A stretch of DNA of 34,361 bases from Oscillospiraceae bacterium (GCA_015067585.1 SVMC01000017.1:1-34361); one strand, 5' to 3'; shown: positions 21,757 through 29,838, counted from the first letter of the stretch. Notes: a model not told the origin generated them from the letters alone. Numbers and translations: made by a program.

Positions 21757-21915
21757 ATGGATCAAAATGAAAAGCTGACCCCTGAAATTCAGGAAGAAGA
21801 AAAACCCCGGTATACCCCCCGACCCAAATGGCAGATCGCCTTAGCCTGGTTTGCGCTGGTCCTGTTCCTGGTCTGCGTGGCCCTGTACTATTTCCATATT
21901 GCATACAAGTATTAA
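21757..21915 (+). CDS. 52-residue single-span membrane protein before chrA pair
   Basis: This short gene encodes a charged, Pro-rich cytosolic part (MDQNEKLTPEIQEEEKPRYTP) and one membrane helix (WQIALAWFALVLFLVCVALYYF) ending HIAYKY. GAGGTGA precedes the ATG at a proper distance and a TATGAT box lies at 21731-21736, though its -35 is poor. It ends three bases before the first chrA gene, which itself has no good ribosome site, so chrA translation is probably coupled to it. A family is not recognised; small tail proteins of this plan are common in Oscillospiraceae. Confidence 0.72.
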   Translation: MDQNEKLTPEIQEEEKPRYTPRPKWQIALAWFALVLFLVCVALYYFHIAYKY

Positions 21916-21918
21916 GCT

Positions 21919-22458
21919 ATGCAGAATCTCATTGCTCTTTTTGTATCGTTCTTTAAGGTGGGCATCCTAACCTTTGGCGGCGGCTATGCCATGCTCCCCA
22001 TGCTGCAGCGGGAGGTGGTGGAGCGCCGGAGCTGGATCACGGAGGAGGAGATCCTCGATTGCTATGCCATCGGACAGTGTACCCCCGGCGTGATCGCCGT
22101 AAACACTGCCACCTTTGTGGGCTTCCGTCAGGGAGGTCTTTGGGGTGCCGTAGCTGCCACACTGGGCGTCATTTCCCCGTCCCTTCTGATCATTACGGCT
22201 TTGGCCGGTGTCATCCGCCGCTTTTCCCATCTTCCGCTGGTGCAGCACGCCTTTGCGGGCATCCGTGTGGCGGTGTGCGTGCTGGTGGGGCAGGCGGTGG
22301 TGCGGCTGTGGCGTAAGGGCGTCAAGGGTGCGCAGGGCATTGCCCTGTGCGTTGCTGCGCTGGTGCTGTCTGCCCTGTTCGGTGTGAGCGCCGTGTGGAT
22401 CGTGGCGGGCGCTCTGGTCATCGGACTGGCGCTGGCATGGAAGGAGGCACGGAAATGA
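21919..22458 (+). CDS. Chromate transporter half, ChrA family (first)
   Basis: The 179-residue protein is one ChrA domain: FVSFFKVGILTFGGGYAMLPMLQREVVERRSWITEEEILDCYAIGQCTPGVIAVNTATFVGFRQGGLWGAVAATLGVISPSLLIIT holds the family's GGGYAMLP and the QCTPGVIAVNTATFVG signatures. About five or six membrane helices follow. Clostridia usually encode the CHR transporter as two half-size proteins that form a heterodimer, as here. Chromate export is only one suggested role; the natural substrate in gut anaerobes is unknown. It overlaps the second half by four bases (ATGA). Confidence 0.92.
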   Translation: MQNLIALFVSFFKVGILTFGGGYAMLPMLQREVVERRSWITEEEILDCYAIGQCTPGVIAVNTATFVGFRQGGLWGAVAATLGVISPSLLIITALAGVIRRFSHLPLVQHAFAGIRVAVCVLVGQAVVRLWRKGVKGAQGIALCVAALVLSALFGVSAVWIVAGALVIGLALAWKEARK

Positions 22459-23006
22459 CCTACCTTCTTCTGTTCTGGGAATTTTTTAAGACCGGCCTGC
22501 TCTCCGTGGGTGGCGGTCTGGCGACCTTGCCCTTTTTGTATGATATGGCAGAGCGCTACGACTGGTTCACCACCGAGGAGCTTGCCAATATGCTGGCAGT
22601 CTCTGAATCCACTCCCGGCCCCATCGGCGTGAATATGGCCACCTATGCGGGCATTCAGGCGGCGGGCATTCCCGGCGGCATCGTGGCCACCCTCGCCTTG
22701 GTGCTGCCCTCCCTCATCATCATGCTGCTCATCGTAAAGGTCATGGCCCGGTTCCGTGAAAACCGCATTGTGAACTGCGTGATGGGGGTGCTGCGTCCTG
22801 CTTCTGTGGGTCTCATCTGCGCCGCTGCCATCACCGTGGTGAAGGTGGCGCTGCTGCATAGCGGCGTTTCCGGTTTTGCGGCCATCAAGTGGCCTGCCAT
22901 CGTGCTGGGCATTGCCCTGCTTCTCATCAATCTGAAATGGAAAAAGCTCCATCCTGTGGTGCTGGTGGCCATCGGTGCTGCCGCCGGGATGGTGCTGGGA
23001 CTATAA
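22455..23006 (+). CDS. Chromate transporter half, ChrA family (second)
   Basis: The 183-residue partner of the preceding gene: LLLFWEFFKTGLLSVGGGLATLPFLYDMAERYDWFTTEELANMLAVSESTPGPIGVNMATYAGIQAAGIPGGIVATLALVLPSLIIM, with the ESTPGPIGVNMATY motif that distinguishes the second-half type from the first-half type. GGAGG precedes its ATG, which overlaps the stop of the first half. RuvC begins two bases after its stop, so the chrA pair and ruvCAB may share a transcript. Confidence 0.92.
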   Translation: MTYLLLFWEFFKTGLLSVGGGLATLPFLYDMAERYDWFTTEELANMLAVSESTPGPIGVNMATYAGIQAAGIPGGIVATLALVLPSLIIMLLIVKVMARFRENRIVNCVMGVLRPASVGLICAAAITVVKVALLHSGVSGFAAIKWPAIVLGIALLLINLKWKKLHPVVLVAIGAAAGMVLGL

Positions 23007-23008
23007 CT

Positions 23009-23518
23009 ATGATCGTTCTTGGAATCGACCCGGGCTATGCCACCACCGGCTTTGGTCTGCTGGAGGCAAACCGGGGGCAGTTTCGTCTGCTGCAATACGG
23101 TGTCATCACCACGCCGCCGGAACTGAGCTTTGACCGTCGGCTGGAAATGCTCTATGACGATATGACCCAGCTGCTTTGCACCACCAAGCCGGACGCGGTG
23201 GCGGTGGAAGAGCTGTTCTGGGGTCGGAATATCACCACCGGCATCGGGGTTTCCCACGGCAGAGGGGTGATCCTCCTTGCCATCGCGAAATCAGGCATTC
23301 CCCTTTATGAATACACCCCCATGCAGGTCAAGCAGGCGGTGGTGGGCTACGGCAAGGCGGAAAAGCATCAGGTGATGGATATGACCCGGCGCATTTTGAA
23401 AATGGAGGCGGTTGCCCGTCCCGATGACGCGGCGGATGCCATCGCCATCGCCCTGTGCCATGCCCGCAGCAGTTCTTCGATCCTTGCACATCTGCCAAAA
23501 AACACAGAAGGGAAATAA
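23009..23518 (+). CDS. ruvC: Holliday junction resolvase RuvC
   Basis: The 169-residue endonuclease cuts Holliday junctions made by RuvAB. The RNase-H-like catalytic acids are visible: D7 in LGIDPGYATTGFG, E67 in AVEELFWGRN, and the late pair in PDDAADAIAIALCH. YTPMQVKQAVVGYGKAEKHQVMDMTRRIL is the junction-binding region. The ATG at 23009 lies two bases after the second chrA stop; no strong ribosome site is present there, so coupling is likely. ruvA starts six bases after the stop. Confidence 0.97.
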   Translation: MIVLGIDPGYATTGFGLLEANRGQFRLLQYGVITTPPELSFDRRLEMLYDDMTQLLCTTKPDAVAVEELFWGRNITTGIGVSHGRGVILLAIAKSGIPLYEYTPMQVKQAVVGYGKAEKHQVMDMTRRILKMEAVARPDDAADAIAIALCHARSSSSILAHLPKNTEGK

Positions 23519-23524
23519 CCTGCT

Positions 23525-24121
23525 ATGTTTTACTACTTAAACGGAAAAATTACCATCATGGAACCGGGCCTTGCGGTGGTGGACTGCGGCGGCATCGGCT
23601 TTGCCTGCCGTACCACCTCCTATACCCTGTCGCAGCTTCAACTCAATCAGGAGGCCCGGCTGTATACCTATACCAACATCCGGGAGGACGCGGCGGAGAT
23701 CTTCGGCTTCGCCACCCGGGAAGAACTGCGCTGCTTTGAGCTGCTGCTGGGTGTCAGCGGTGTCGGCCCCAAGGCGGCGCTGTCCCTGCTGTCCTCCGTG
23801 CCCCCCAACCGTCTGACCTTAGCGGTGATGACAGGGGACGAAAAGGCCCTCACCGTGGCACAGGGCGTGGGCAAAAAAATGGCCCAGAGAGTGCTTTTGG
23901 AGCTGAAGGATAAGTTCGGCGCCCAGACGGAGCTGGATTTCTCCCAGCCCAGTGCCGCCATGCCCACGCACGAGAGCCACGCCGCCCTTGCCATGGCCGC
24001 CCTTGGGGAGCTTGGCTACTCTCAGGCGGAGATCGGTGCCGCCATGAAGGGCATCAAAACTGAGGGTGCCACCACAGAAGAGATCGTGCGTCAGGCCCTG
24101 CGGGCCATGGTGATGCGGTAA
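23525..24121 (+). CDS. ruvA: Holliday junction DNA helicase subunit RuvA
   Basis: The 198-residue protein binds four-way junctions as a tetramer and loads RuvB. The N-terminal OB domain (MFYYLNGKITIMEPGLAVVDCGGIGFACRTT), the double helix-hairpin-helix domain (LLGVSGVGPKAALSLLSS and LTVAQGVGKKMAQRVLLELKDK) and the C-terminal RuvB-binding domain (LAMAALGELGYSQAEIGAAMKGI) are all present. Length is normal. It sits between ruvC and ruvB with spacings of 6 and 9 bases. Confidence 0.98.
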   Translation: MFYYLNGKITIMEPGLAVVDCGGIGFACRTTSYTLSQLQLNQEARLYTYTNIREDAAEIFGFATREELRCFELLLGVSGVGPKAALSLLSSVPPNRLTLAVMTGDEKALTVAQGVGKKMAQRVLLELKDKFGAQTELDFSQPSAAMPTHESHAALAMAALGELGYSQAEIGAAMKGIKTEGATTEEIVRQALRAMVMR

Positions 24122-24130
24122 GGAGGACAT

Positions 24131-25177
24131 ATGAGCATTGATTTCACCACCGTGGAGCCTTCCTACGAGGCTCCACTGATCACCACCAGCCTGACCCCTC
24201 AGGACGAGGGAGAATTCTCCCTTCGCCCCAAGACCTTGGCGGATTATACCGGCCAGGAGAAGGCCAAAAGCAATCTCTCCATTTACATCGAAGCCGCGAG
24301 ACGCAGAAATGAATCCCTGGACCATGTGCTGCTCTACGGCCCTCCGGGTCTGGGCAAGACCACCCTTGCCGGCATCATTGCCAACGAGATGGGTGTCAAC
24401 ATCCGCATCACCTCCGGCCCCGCTATTGAGAAGGCGGGGGATCTGGCGGCGCTGCTGACCAATCTGAACCCCGGCGACATCCTCTTCATCGACGAGATCC
24501 ACCGGCTGAACCGGGCAGTGGAGGAGATCCTCTACCCCGCCATGGAGGACTATGCCATCGATATCATCGTGGGCAAAGGTCCTTCCGCCAACTCCATCCG
24601 GCTGGATCTGCCCCGCTTTACTCTGATCGGTGCCACCACCCGGGCAGGTCAGCTTTCCAGCCCTCTGCGTGACCGCTTCGGTGTTTCCCTGCGGCTGGAA
24701 CTGTACACCCCGGCAGAGCTTTCCCGCATCGTCACCCGCTCAGCCACTCTTTTGGGCATGGAGATCGACCCGGCAGGTGCCATGGAGATCGCATCCCGCA
24801 GCCGTGGTACCCCTCGTATCGCCAACCGGATGCTGCGCCGGGTGCGGGACTTCGCGCAGGTGTGCCATGACGGCGTGATCACCAAGGACGCGGCGGATCA
24901 TGCCCTGTCAAGATTGGAGATCGACCGTCTGGGCCTGGATGCCACGGACCGCCGGATGCTGCAGACCATCATCCGCAATTACGGCGGCGGCCCGGTGGGT
25001 CTTGAGACCTTAGCCGCAACCGTGGGCGAAGAAGCCGTCACCTTAGAGGATGTCTACGAGCCTTATCTCATGCAGCTTGGATTCCTGACCCGCACCCCCA
25101 GAGGCCGCTGCGTCACCCAGCTTGCCTGCGAGCATCTGGGCATTGCGTGGAATCAGAATGGGCAGCTCCAGTTTTGA
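24131..25177 (+). CDS. ruvB: Holliday junction branch migration ATPase RuvB
   Basis: The 348-residue AAA+ motor drives branch migration with RuvA. Walker [16 protein letters not shown] is near residue 70, Walker [25 protein letters not shown] follows, the sensor and arginine-finger region is [21 protein letters not shown], and the C-terminal winged helix is [54 protein letters not shown] lies seven bases before the ATG. It ends the ruvCAB set; no clear terminator is seen before the next promoter. Confidence 0.98.
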   Translation: MSIDFTTVEPSYEAPLITTSLTPQDEGEFSLRPKTLADYTGQEKAKSNLSIYIEAARRRNESLDHVLLYGPPGLGKTTLAGIIANEMGVNIRITSGPAIEKAGDLAALLTNLNPGDILFIDEIHRLNRAVEEILYPAMEDYAIDIIVGKGPSANSIRLDLPRFTLIGATTRAGQLSSPLRDRFGVSLRLELYTPAELSRIVTRSATLLGMEIDPAGAMEIASRSRGTPRIANRMLRRVRDFAQVCHDGVITKDAADHALSRLEIDRLGLDATDRRMLQTIIRNYGGGPVGLETLAATVGEEAVTLEDVYEPYLMQLGFLTRTPRGRCVTQLACEHLGIAWNQNGQLQF

Positions 25178-25261
25178 AGCGCATTATCCACAAAACCCCC
25201 TCTGATATATTGTCGAAACACCACAAAAAACGGTAAAAACTGAAATTTTTTTCAGAGACTA

Positions 25262-25290
25262 TTGACAAAACAAGGAAATGTCCATATAAT
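25262..25290 (+). promoter_or_regulatory. Consensus promoter of the leader RNA/zinc-ribbon gene
   Basis: TTGACA (25262-25267) and TATAAT (25285-25290) are perfect with 17 bases between. It is one of the two strongest promoters in the window. Confidence 0.85.
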
Positions 25291-25296
25291 TAGCCT

Positions 25297-25590
25297 GAAG
25301 GTATATGTGTTAATAGAATTTTGTTGACCGCCTTCCCTGCAATCTGCATCCGGCACATCCGGTGTCGAATGCACCTGTACCCATTCAAGTTCCCTCTTTT
25401 GGTTGTCCGATTGTGGCTCTGCCGCACCCTACGATCCCGAAGAAGTGGCGGGCGCTCCCGCGCTCCATGCTTGAGAGAAGGCGCAGCCAGCGTCTTTTAT
25501 ATCACAGGATTGCATCTTTCCACATGGCGACAGCGGCAAAGGCCGTTCGCAAATAATACCCCTGCGACCATCCATTGGGCGATTTTTTCT
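25297..25590 (+). ncRNA. Long structured leader or small RNA of unknown class
   Basis: From the consensus promoter to the next gene there are some 330 bases without a credible coding region. Within them are a hairpin at 25345-25373 (TGCAT..ATGCA with GGCAC/GTGTC inside), GCGGG-CGCT-CCCGC in the middle, and nested long-range pairings between the ends: GGTAT with ATACC, TTTG with CAAA, GCCTT with AAGGC, TGCAATC with GATTGCA. A weak stem (CGaCCA/TGGgCG) followed by ATTTTTT near 25567-25590 could end it. It could be a separate small RNA (6S-like rod forms should be compared) or an attenuating leader of the zinc-ribbon gene. I do not recognise RNase P, tmRNA or SRP RNA motifs. Confidence 0.4.
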
Positions 25591-25629
25591 GGGGCAATTT
25601 ACTATCATCCAAAAGAGAGGTAACATCAA

Positions 25630-25908
25630 ATGTACGAAGACAAGACTTTAGTATGTGTCGAATGCGGCGAAGAATTCATCTTCTCTGCCGGCGATCAGGA
25701 ATTCTACGCAGAGCGCGGCTTCCAGAATGAGCCCAAGCGCTGCAAGGCCTGCCGTGACGCCCGCAAGAACGCTACCCGCGGCCCCAGAGAATACTTCACT
25801 GCCACCTGCGCTGAGTGCGGCGGCGAAGCAAGAGTTCCCTTCGAGCCCAAGTCCGACAAGCCCGTTTTCTGCAGCGACTGCTTCGCTAAGAGAAGACCCC
25901 GCGACTAA
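25630..25908 (+). CDS. Zinc-ribbon domain protein
   Basis: This 92-residue protein has two zinc ribbons. The first is LVCVECGEEFIFSAGDQEFYAERGFQNEPKRCKACRDARK with CxxC pairs at both ends, matching the probable zinc-ribbon domain family; the second is ATCAECGGEARVPFEPKSDKPVFCSDCFAKRR, a CxxC_CxxC_SSSS type. The linker is basic. Such proteins are abundant in Clostridia and may bind RNA or ribosomes; the role is unknown. The ATG at 25630 has GAGAGGT upstream. The strong promoter and codon choice suggest high expression. A strong terminator follows. Confidence 0.88.
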   Translation: MYEDKTLVCVECGEEFIFSAGDQEFYAERGFQNEPKRCKACRDARKNATRGPREYFTATCAECGGEARVPFEPKSDKPVFCSDCFAKRRPRD

Positions 25909-25934
25909 TCGGATCCTTTTTCAACACAGCAACC

Positions 25935-25965
25935 AAGCGCACTGCCGAATGGCGGTGCGCTTTTG
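25935..25965 (+). terminator. Terminator after the zinc-ribbon gene
   Basis: AAGCGCACTGCC pairs with GGCGGTGCGCTT (one T-G pair) around GAAT, followed by TTGC; the 3' arm ends in TTTT. Confidence 0.88.
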
Positions 25966-25975
25966 CTATGCCTTG

Positions 25976-26340
25976 CTATAAAAGATACTTCTGAACAAGC
26001 CGGATCAGCCGGCACCAGCCGGGACGCAGCTCCAGATCCATCTGCCCCACATATTTCACAAAATGCGCGGCAAAGCCCTGCTTGAACCGATGCTGTCCAA
26101 AGGCCGGGTTGTCCGGAACGGGGCGACCCTCCACACCCCGGAAATCATAGATCGCACACCCCTGCTCCATGGCAGCGCACAGCATCACCCACTGCAGCAG
26201 GTGGTTTGCCATGTGTTCCCGCCCCCTGCTTTTGGAACAGCCGTAGGCATACCAGGCCCGATCGCCCTGTATGACCTCAATGGCTCCGGCCAGCACCTGC
26301 CCCTCCCGCTGTGCAAGATATAGAGCGGCATCCGCGCTGA
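25976..26340 (-). pseudogene. C-terminal fragment of a FemAB/FemX-type peptidoglycan-bridge ligase
   Basis: Only about the last 120 residues of a FemABX-family aminoacyltransferase are present. The visible GNAT-like part reads ALYLAQREGQVLAGAIEVIQGDRAWYAYGCSKS, then HMANHLLQWVMLCAAMEQGCAIYDFRGVEG, and GFAAHFVKYVGQMDLELRPGWCRLIRLVQKYLL, all characteristic of the C-terminal domain. Intact members have 320-420 residues and add amino acids to the peptidoglycan interpeptide bridge. Upstream of about 26340 the reading frame continues but is the complement of the histidine kinase gene, not FemAB. No start or ribosome site is available. The gene is cut at the same point as its neighbour, so this is a rearrangement scar or an assembly join. 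Confidence 0.8.
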
Positions 26341-27179
26341 CTTCTCCGCTGACAAAGATATCCCGGGCGGCCCGGCAGGTGGCGCAGGGAGATCTTTCTG
26401 TCCGGGTGGAGCCTTCTTCTCGGGATGAGATGGGCAGGTTTGCCCGGGATTTTAACCATATGGCTGCAAGACTGCAGGAGAACATGACCGCCTTGGAGGA
26501 ATCCGTGGCGGCACAGGAACGATTCATGGGCAGCTTTGCCCATGAAATGAAAACGCCGATGACATCTATCATCGGCTACGCGGATCTGCTGCGAAGTCAG
26601 GCATTGGAAGCAGCGGATTCTCAGGAAGCTGCCAACTATATTTTTACGGAAGCCCGCCGCTTGGAGCGGCTTTCCCTGTGGCTGCTGCAGCTCTATCTGA
26701 CGAAGCACGAGAAGCCGGAAATGGAGCGTGTGGAGGTGGGTGATCTGGCGCAGCGATTGGTGCAGCGGCTGCGGCCTATATATAAAAAAGAAGGGATCCG
26801 ATTGGAGTGTAAGACAAAACCGGGACAATGGCTGCTCAATCGGGAACTGATGGAGTCCGTCCTGATCAATCTGATGGACAATGCCCGCAAGGCCATGGAG
26901 CATGGAGGCAGCATAGCCGTTTTTGTGGACTTTCCGGAAGATAGCTGCCGGATTAGGGTCGTAGACAATGGGCGGGGAATGCCCCCGGAGGCCATGGAAC
27001 ATTTAACGGATGCCTTCTACAGGGTGGATAAGTCCCGCTCCCGGGCACAGGGCGGCGTTGGTCTGGGTCTGAGTTTGTGTAAGGAGATTCTGCAATGGCA
27101 TATGGGAGAGCTGTGCTTTGAAAGCGCACCGGGCAGGGGGACCTGCGTCAGTGTCATTTTAGGAGGTAGCCATACATGA
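26340..27179 (+). pseudogene. C-terminal part of a sensor histidine kinase (N-terminus missing)
   Basis: The preserved part starts within a HAMP linker (PLTKISRAARQVAQGDLSVRVEPSSRDEMGRFARDFNHMAARL), followed by HisKA with the phospho-acceptor in FAHEMKTPMTSIIGYADLL (His codon at 26541), then HATPase: N-box LMDNARKAMEH, G1 VVDNGRGMP, F-box region FYRVDKSRS and G2 GGVGLGLSLCKEI. Signal, sensor and membrane segments, and the usual upstream response regulator, are missing. The frame stays open upstream to 26271 only through the complement of the FemAB fragment; no ribosome site is seen. The kinase core itself has no broken frame. The next gene overlaps its stop (ATGA), so the downstream unit was an operon. 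It could act if expressed, but lacks input. Confidence 0.82.
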
Positions 27180-27931
27180 AGCGCATTCATTTTATATTGG
27201 CGGCAATCCTTGCGGTTGCGTTCAGTGCGATCCTTCCAATGGGATATCTGCTGCTGCAGGAGCGTCAGTTTGCAGCGCCGGTTTCTTATCGTGTGGAAGA
27301 GGCGAATTTGCAATATGGTGAATTGTTCAGCGCCGACACAGCGGTTTTTGGCCTTGATAACAGCAGCGATGCCATCGCCTGGCGTTTGAATAATTTTGGG
27401 TCCGGCGCAGCCACAGTGGTTCCCCTGCGCAGCAGCCATACAGAAGCCCGGACAGAGCAGCTGACGGAATTCCTGGCCTCCGTCTGTGAAGTGCCTGTGG
27501 AGATCATCGCGATTGAGGCAGATTATCGGCTGGCGCTGTTCGGAGACGGGACAGCAGTACCATTCTGGTGGATCTACGCGGAGTTTAACGAACATTGGGT
27601 ATCTACTATGGCGATCGATGATGTCAGCGGGATGATCCTCTGCTTTGAATTGCACAGCGGTATTTCAGAATTGCCTGAATTGTTTCCGGACAGCTTTGAA
27701 CAAGGTGCGGTGGAACCGGGCACAGAGTTTGAAACTTTGGCAGCCCGGCGTGTTACGGCTGCTCTCAGTGACAGGATGGACGCCGGCGTCGAGGCCCTGC
27801 CCGGTATAGAACCCGGCACAGTGAAGGTAACCTTTGGTGATGATCCGGACCTGTGGCTGGCTTTGCCTTTCGTACTGGGTACAGTGGAAGGCATTTCCTT
27901 CAATCCGCCGATGCACACTTATCTCTGGTAA
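27176..27931 (+). CDS. Uncharacterised secreted or anchored protein after the kinase
   Basis: The 251-residue protein starts with a basic end and a hydrophobic segment (MKRIHFILAAILAVAFSAILPMGYLLLQ), a signal peptide or anchor; no lipobox is seen. The outside part is acidic and of mixed strand-helix content, with two PepSY-like repeats (around VEIIAIEADYRLALFGDGTAVPFWWIYAEFNEHW and VTAALSDRMDAGVEALPGIEPGTVKVTFGDDPDLWLALPF). I do not recognise a family. Its start overlaps the kinase stop by four bases. Genes placed like this often encode sensor accessories of the kinase. The operon's promoter is lost with the missing part. Confidence 0.68.
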   Translation: MKRIHFILAAILAVAFSAILPMGYLLLQERQFAAPVSYRVEEANLQYGELFSADTAVFGLDNSSDAIAWRLNNFGSGAATVVPLRSSHTEARTEQLTEFLASVCEVPVEIIAIEADYRLALFGDGTAVPFWWIYAEFNEHWVSTMAIDDVSGMILCFELHSGISELPELFPDSFEQGAVEPGTEFETLAARRVTAALSDRMDAGVEALPGIEPGTVKVTFGDDPDLWLALPFVLGTVEGISFNPPMHTYLW

Positions 27932-28027
27932 TGGAAACGGCTGCTCGTATCACAGGGGCGCAGTGGGGAAAGAACTTCTTTCGGGGCAAAGTCCGGAAGC
28001 CTGCGATCTGACCCATGTTACAAATCT

Positions 28028-28092
28028 TTCAAAAGAAGTTCATAGAATGTTCAACAATCTTTCAGGGGCTTTTCAGTGTCGCGGATTATAAT
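28028..28092 (+). promoter_or_regulatory. htrA promoter with five TTCA repeats of 11-base period
   Basis: TTCA occurs at 28028, 28039, 28050, 28061 and 28072, each exactly 11 bases from the last. TATAAT lies at 28087-28092, while the -35 position (28064-28069, AGGGGC) is far from consensus and lies inside the repeats. This is the plan of an activator-dependent promoter bound by an OmpR/PhoB-family response regulator, whose tandem half-sites have 10-11-base spacing (as for PhoP or CssR). Confidence 0.6.
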
Positions 28093-28150
28093 GTAGCCAT
28101 AGACAAAAGGAACACATCCTTTGAAAATTCAATGAAAGGAAGCAGATACC

Positions 28151-29647
28151 ATGGACAATCCCTATGAAATCCCTGAAAATCAGAAGAATGAGCATAACGA
28201 AAACCTGATCCCGGAAGCAGAACAGGAAATGCAGGCTGCGTTCTGCTTCGAAGCGGAAGCAGAAGCCGCTGAAAGTGTACAGGAAAATGCAGATGATTAT
28301 GCGCAGACGCGTGAATCCTATTGGCGGGAACCGGACCCCATGGATGCGCCTCCCGTTTATGCTGTGCCCTATTATGAAGAGAAGACTCCCAAAAAGGAGA
28401 AAAAGGCCAAGGGAGGTCTGGGTGGCAAAATTGTAGCATTGGCCCTTTGCTGCAGCCTGTTGGGCGGCATTCTGGGGGCCGGCGGCATGGCCCTTTTAGG
28501 CAGCATCGGAAACAGCGCAAAGCTTGAAGGCCGGAAAGTCTCCAACATGGTGGAAGGCCACCGGGAGCAGAGCATTATCAATGTGGCGCAGATCGACACC
28601 TCCAAGCAGATGACCCCCGCGGAGGTCTATGCCGCCAATGTCAACTCCACCGTGGGCATCACCACCTCCGTGACCACCACCAACTTCTGGGGCTATCAGA
28701 CCACCGCAGCTGCCTCCGGCTCCGGCTTTATCATCAGCGATGACGGCTACATCATTACCAATCACCATGTCATCGATGATGCGGCCTCCATTACCGTTAC
28801 CATGTATGACGATACCACCTATGAAGCAGATCTGGTGGGTTACGATGAAAGCAACGATCTTGCGGTATTGAAGATCGAGGCCGACGGGCTGACCCCTGTG
28901 ATCTTAGGCGACTCCGATGCCCTTCAGGTGGGCGACAGTGTGGTGGCCATCGGCAATCCTCTGGGCGAGCTGACCTTCTCCCTGACCTCCGGTACCGTCA
29001 GCGCGCTGGATCGCACCGTTACCATGTCCAACAATGTGAGCATGGATCTGATCCAGACGGACTGCGCCATCAATTCCGGCAATTCCGGCGGCGCCCTCTT
29101 TAACCTCTACGGCGAGGTGGTGGGCATCACCAACGCCAAATATTCCGGCAGCTCCGGCAGCGGTGCTTCCATTGACAACATCGGCTTTGCCATTCCTCTC
29201 AATACCGTACGGAGCATCGTGCAGAGCCTCATTGAAAACGGCTACATTTCCAAGCCTTACATCGGCCTGTCCGTCAGCGATGTCAGCGAAGATGCCCAGC
29301 TCTATGGTCTTCCCCAGGGTGCCGCAGTGCGGGCACTGGCAGAGGATGGTCCCGCCATCAAGGCCGGTCTGCAGGAAAACGACATCATCACCGCCATTAA
29401 CGGCGAAACCATCACCACCGGCAACGAGCTGGTCAAAGCAGTTGCCGATGTGGCAGTAGGGGAGCAGATCACCCTTACCGTCTTCCGCCAGAATGAAACC
29501 ATGGAGATCACGGTGGCGGTGGAAGAACGGATCCAGCAGGCCACGGAAGGGCAGGATTCCGGGGCTGTCCAGCAGGTGCCTCAATCCGGCCAGCAGATGG
29601 ACCCGTTTGGCGGCATGGACCCCTTTAGCTACTTCTTCGGCTATTGA
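28151..29647 (+). CDS. Membrane-anchored serine protease, HtrA/DegP family
   Basis: The 498-residue protein is a surface quality-control protease. The acidic cytosolic part spans about 95 residues, followed by a membrane helix (GGKIVALALCCSLLGGILGAGGMALLG). The S1C trypsin domain has the triad H206 (TNHHVID), D236 (SNDLAVLKI) and S312 (NSGNSGGALF). A PDZ domain follows (KPYIGLSVSDVSEDAQLYGLPQGAAVRALAEDGPAIKAGLQENDIITAINGETI). The tail is Gln/Pro/Phe/Gly-rich and ends PFSYFFGY. Start at 28151 has AAAGGAAG upstream. Bacillus HtrA is regulated by CssRS; here a TTCA-repeat promoter and a broken sensor kinase lie upstream. The product may be HtrA/HtrB-like rather than true DegP. Confidence 0.93.
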   Translation: MDNPYEIPENQKNEHNENLIPEAEQEMQAAFCFEAEAEAAESVQENADDYAQTRESYWREPDPMDAPPVYAVPYYEEKTPKKEKKAKGGLGGKIVALALCCSLLGGILGAGGMALLGSIGNSAKLEGRKVSNMVEGHREQSIINVAQIDTSKQMTPAEVYAANVNSTVGITTSVTTTNFWGYQTTAAASGSGFIISDDGYIITNHHVIDDAASITVTMYDDTTYEADLVGYDESNDLAVLKIEADGLTPVILGDSDALQVGDSVVAIGNPLGELTFSLTSGTVSALDRTVTMSNNVSMDLIQTDCAINSGNSGGALFNLYGEVVGITNAKYSGSSGSGASIDNIGFAIPLNTVRSIVQSLIENGYISKPYIGLSVSDVSEDAQLYGLPQGAAVRALAEDGPAIKAGLQENDIITAINGETITTGNELVKAVADVAVGEQITLTVFRQNETMEITVAVEERIQQATEGQDSGAVQQVPQSGQQMDPFGGMDPFSYFFGY

Positions 29648-29661
29648 TCACAGTTTATTCG

Positions 29662-29748
29662 CAGACAGCCCGGATGATAATCCGGACTGTCTGGTGAATC
29701 CTCCACAACCTCCTCTTTTGGCGGCCCCCGGCACCTCGGTGCCGGGGG
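29662..29748 (+). terminator. Two stem-loops after htrA
   Basis: CAGACAG-c-CCGGAT pairs with ATCCGG-a-CTGTCTG (29662-29693) and CCCCCGGCAC with GTGCCGGGGG (29725-29748). Both are strong, but neither has a proper T-run, so end of transcription here is likely rather than certain. The remaining 29749-29838 shows nothing recognisable. Confidence 0.45.
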
Positions 29749-29838
29749 TCACTGCTATTTGGATAACCGCAAAATACACAAAACGAGATACAGGTATTTG
29801 GGGGAATTGTAGAATTTCTTTGCTTTGGAAAATGTCCG

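Noticed and set aside
25321-25623. 100-codon frame in the leader before the zinc-ribbon gene
   Set aside because: Arg/Cys-rich composition without family resemblance, no ribosome site, and another frame of similar length overlaps it; the stretch looks like structured RNA.
26271-26340. Start of the histidine kinase at the ATG 26271
   Set aside because: The first 23 codons are the complement of conserved FemAB coding sequence, give no membrane segment and have no ribosome site.
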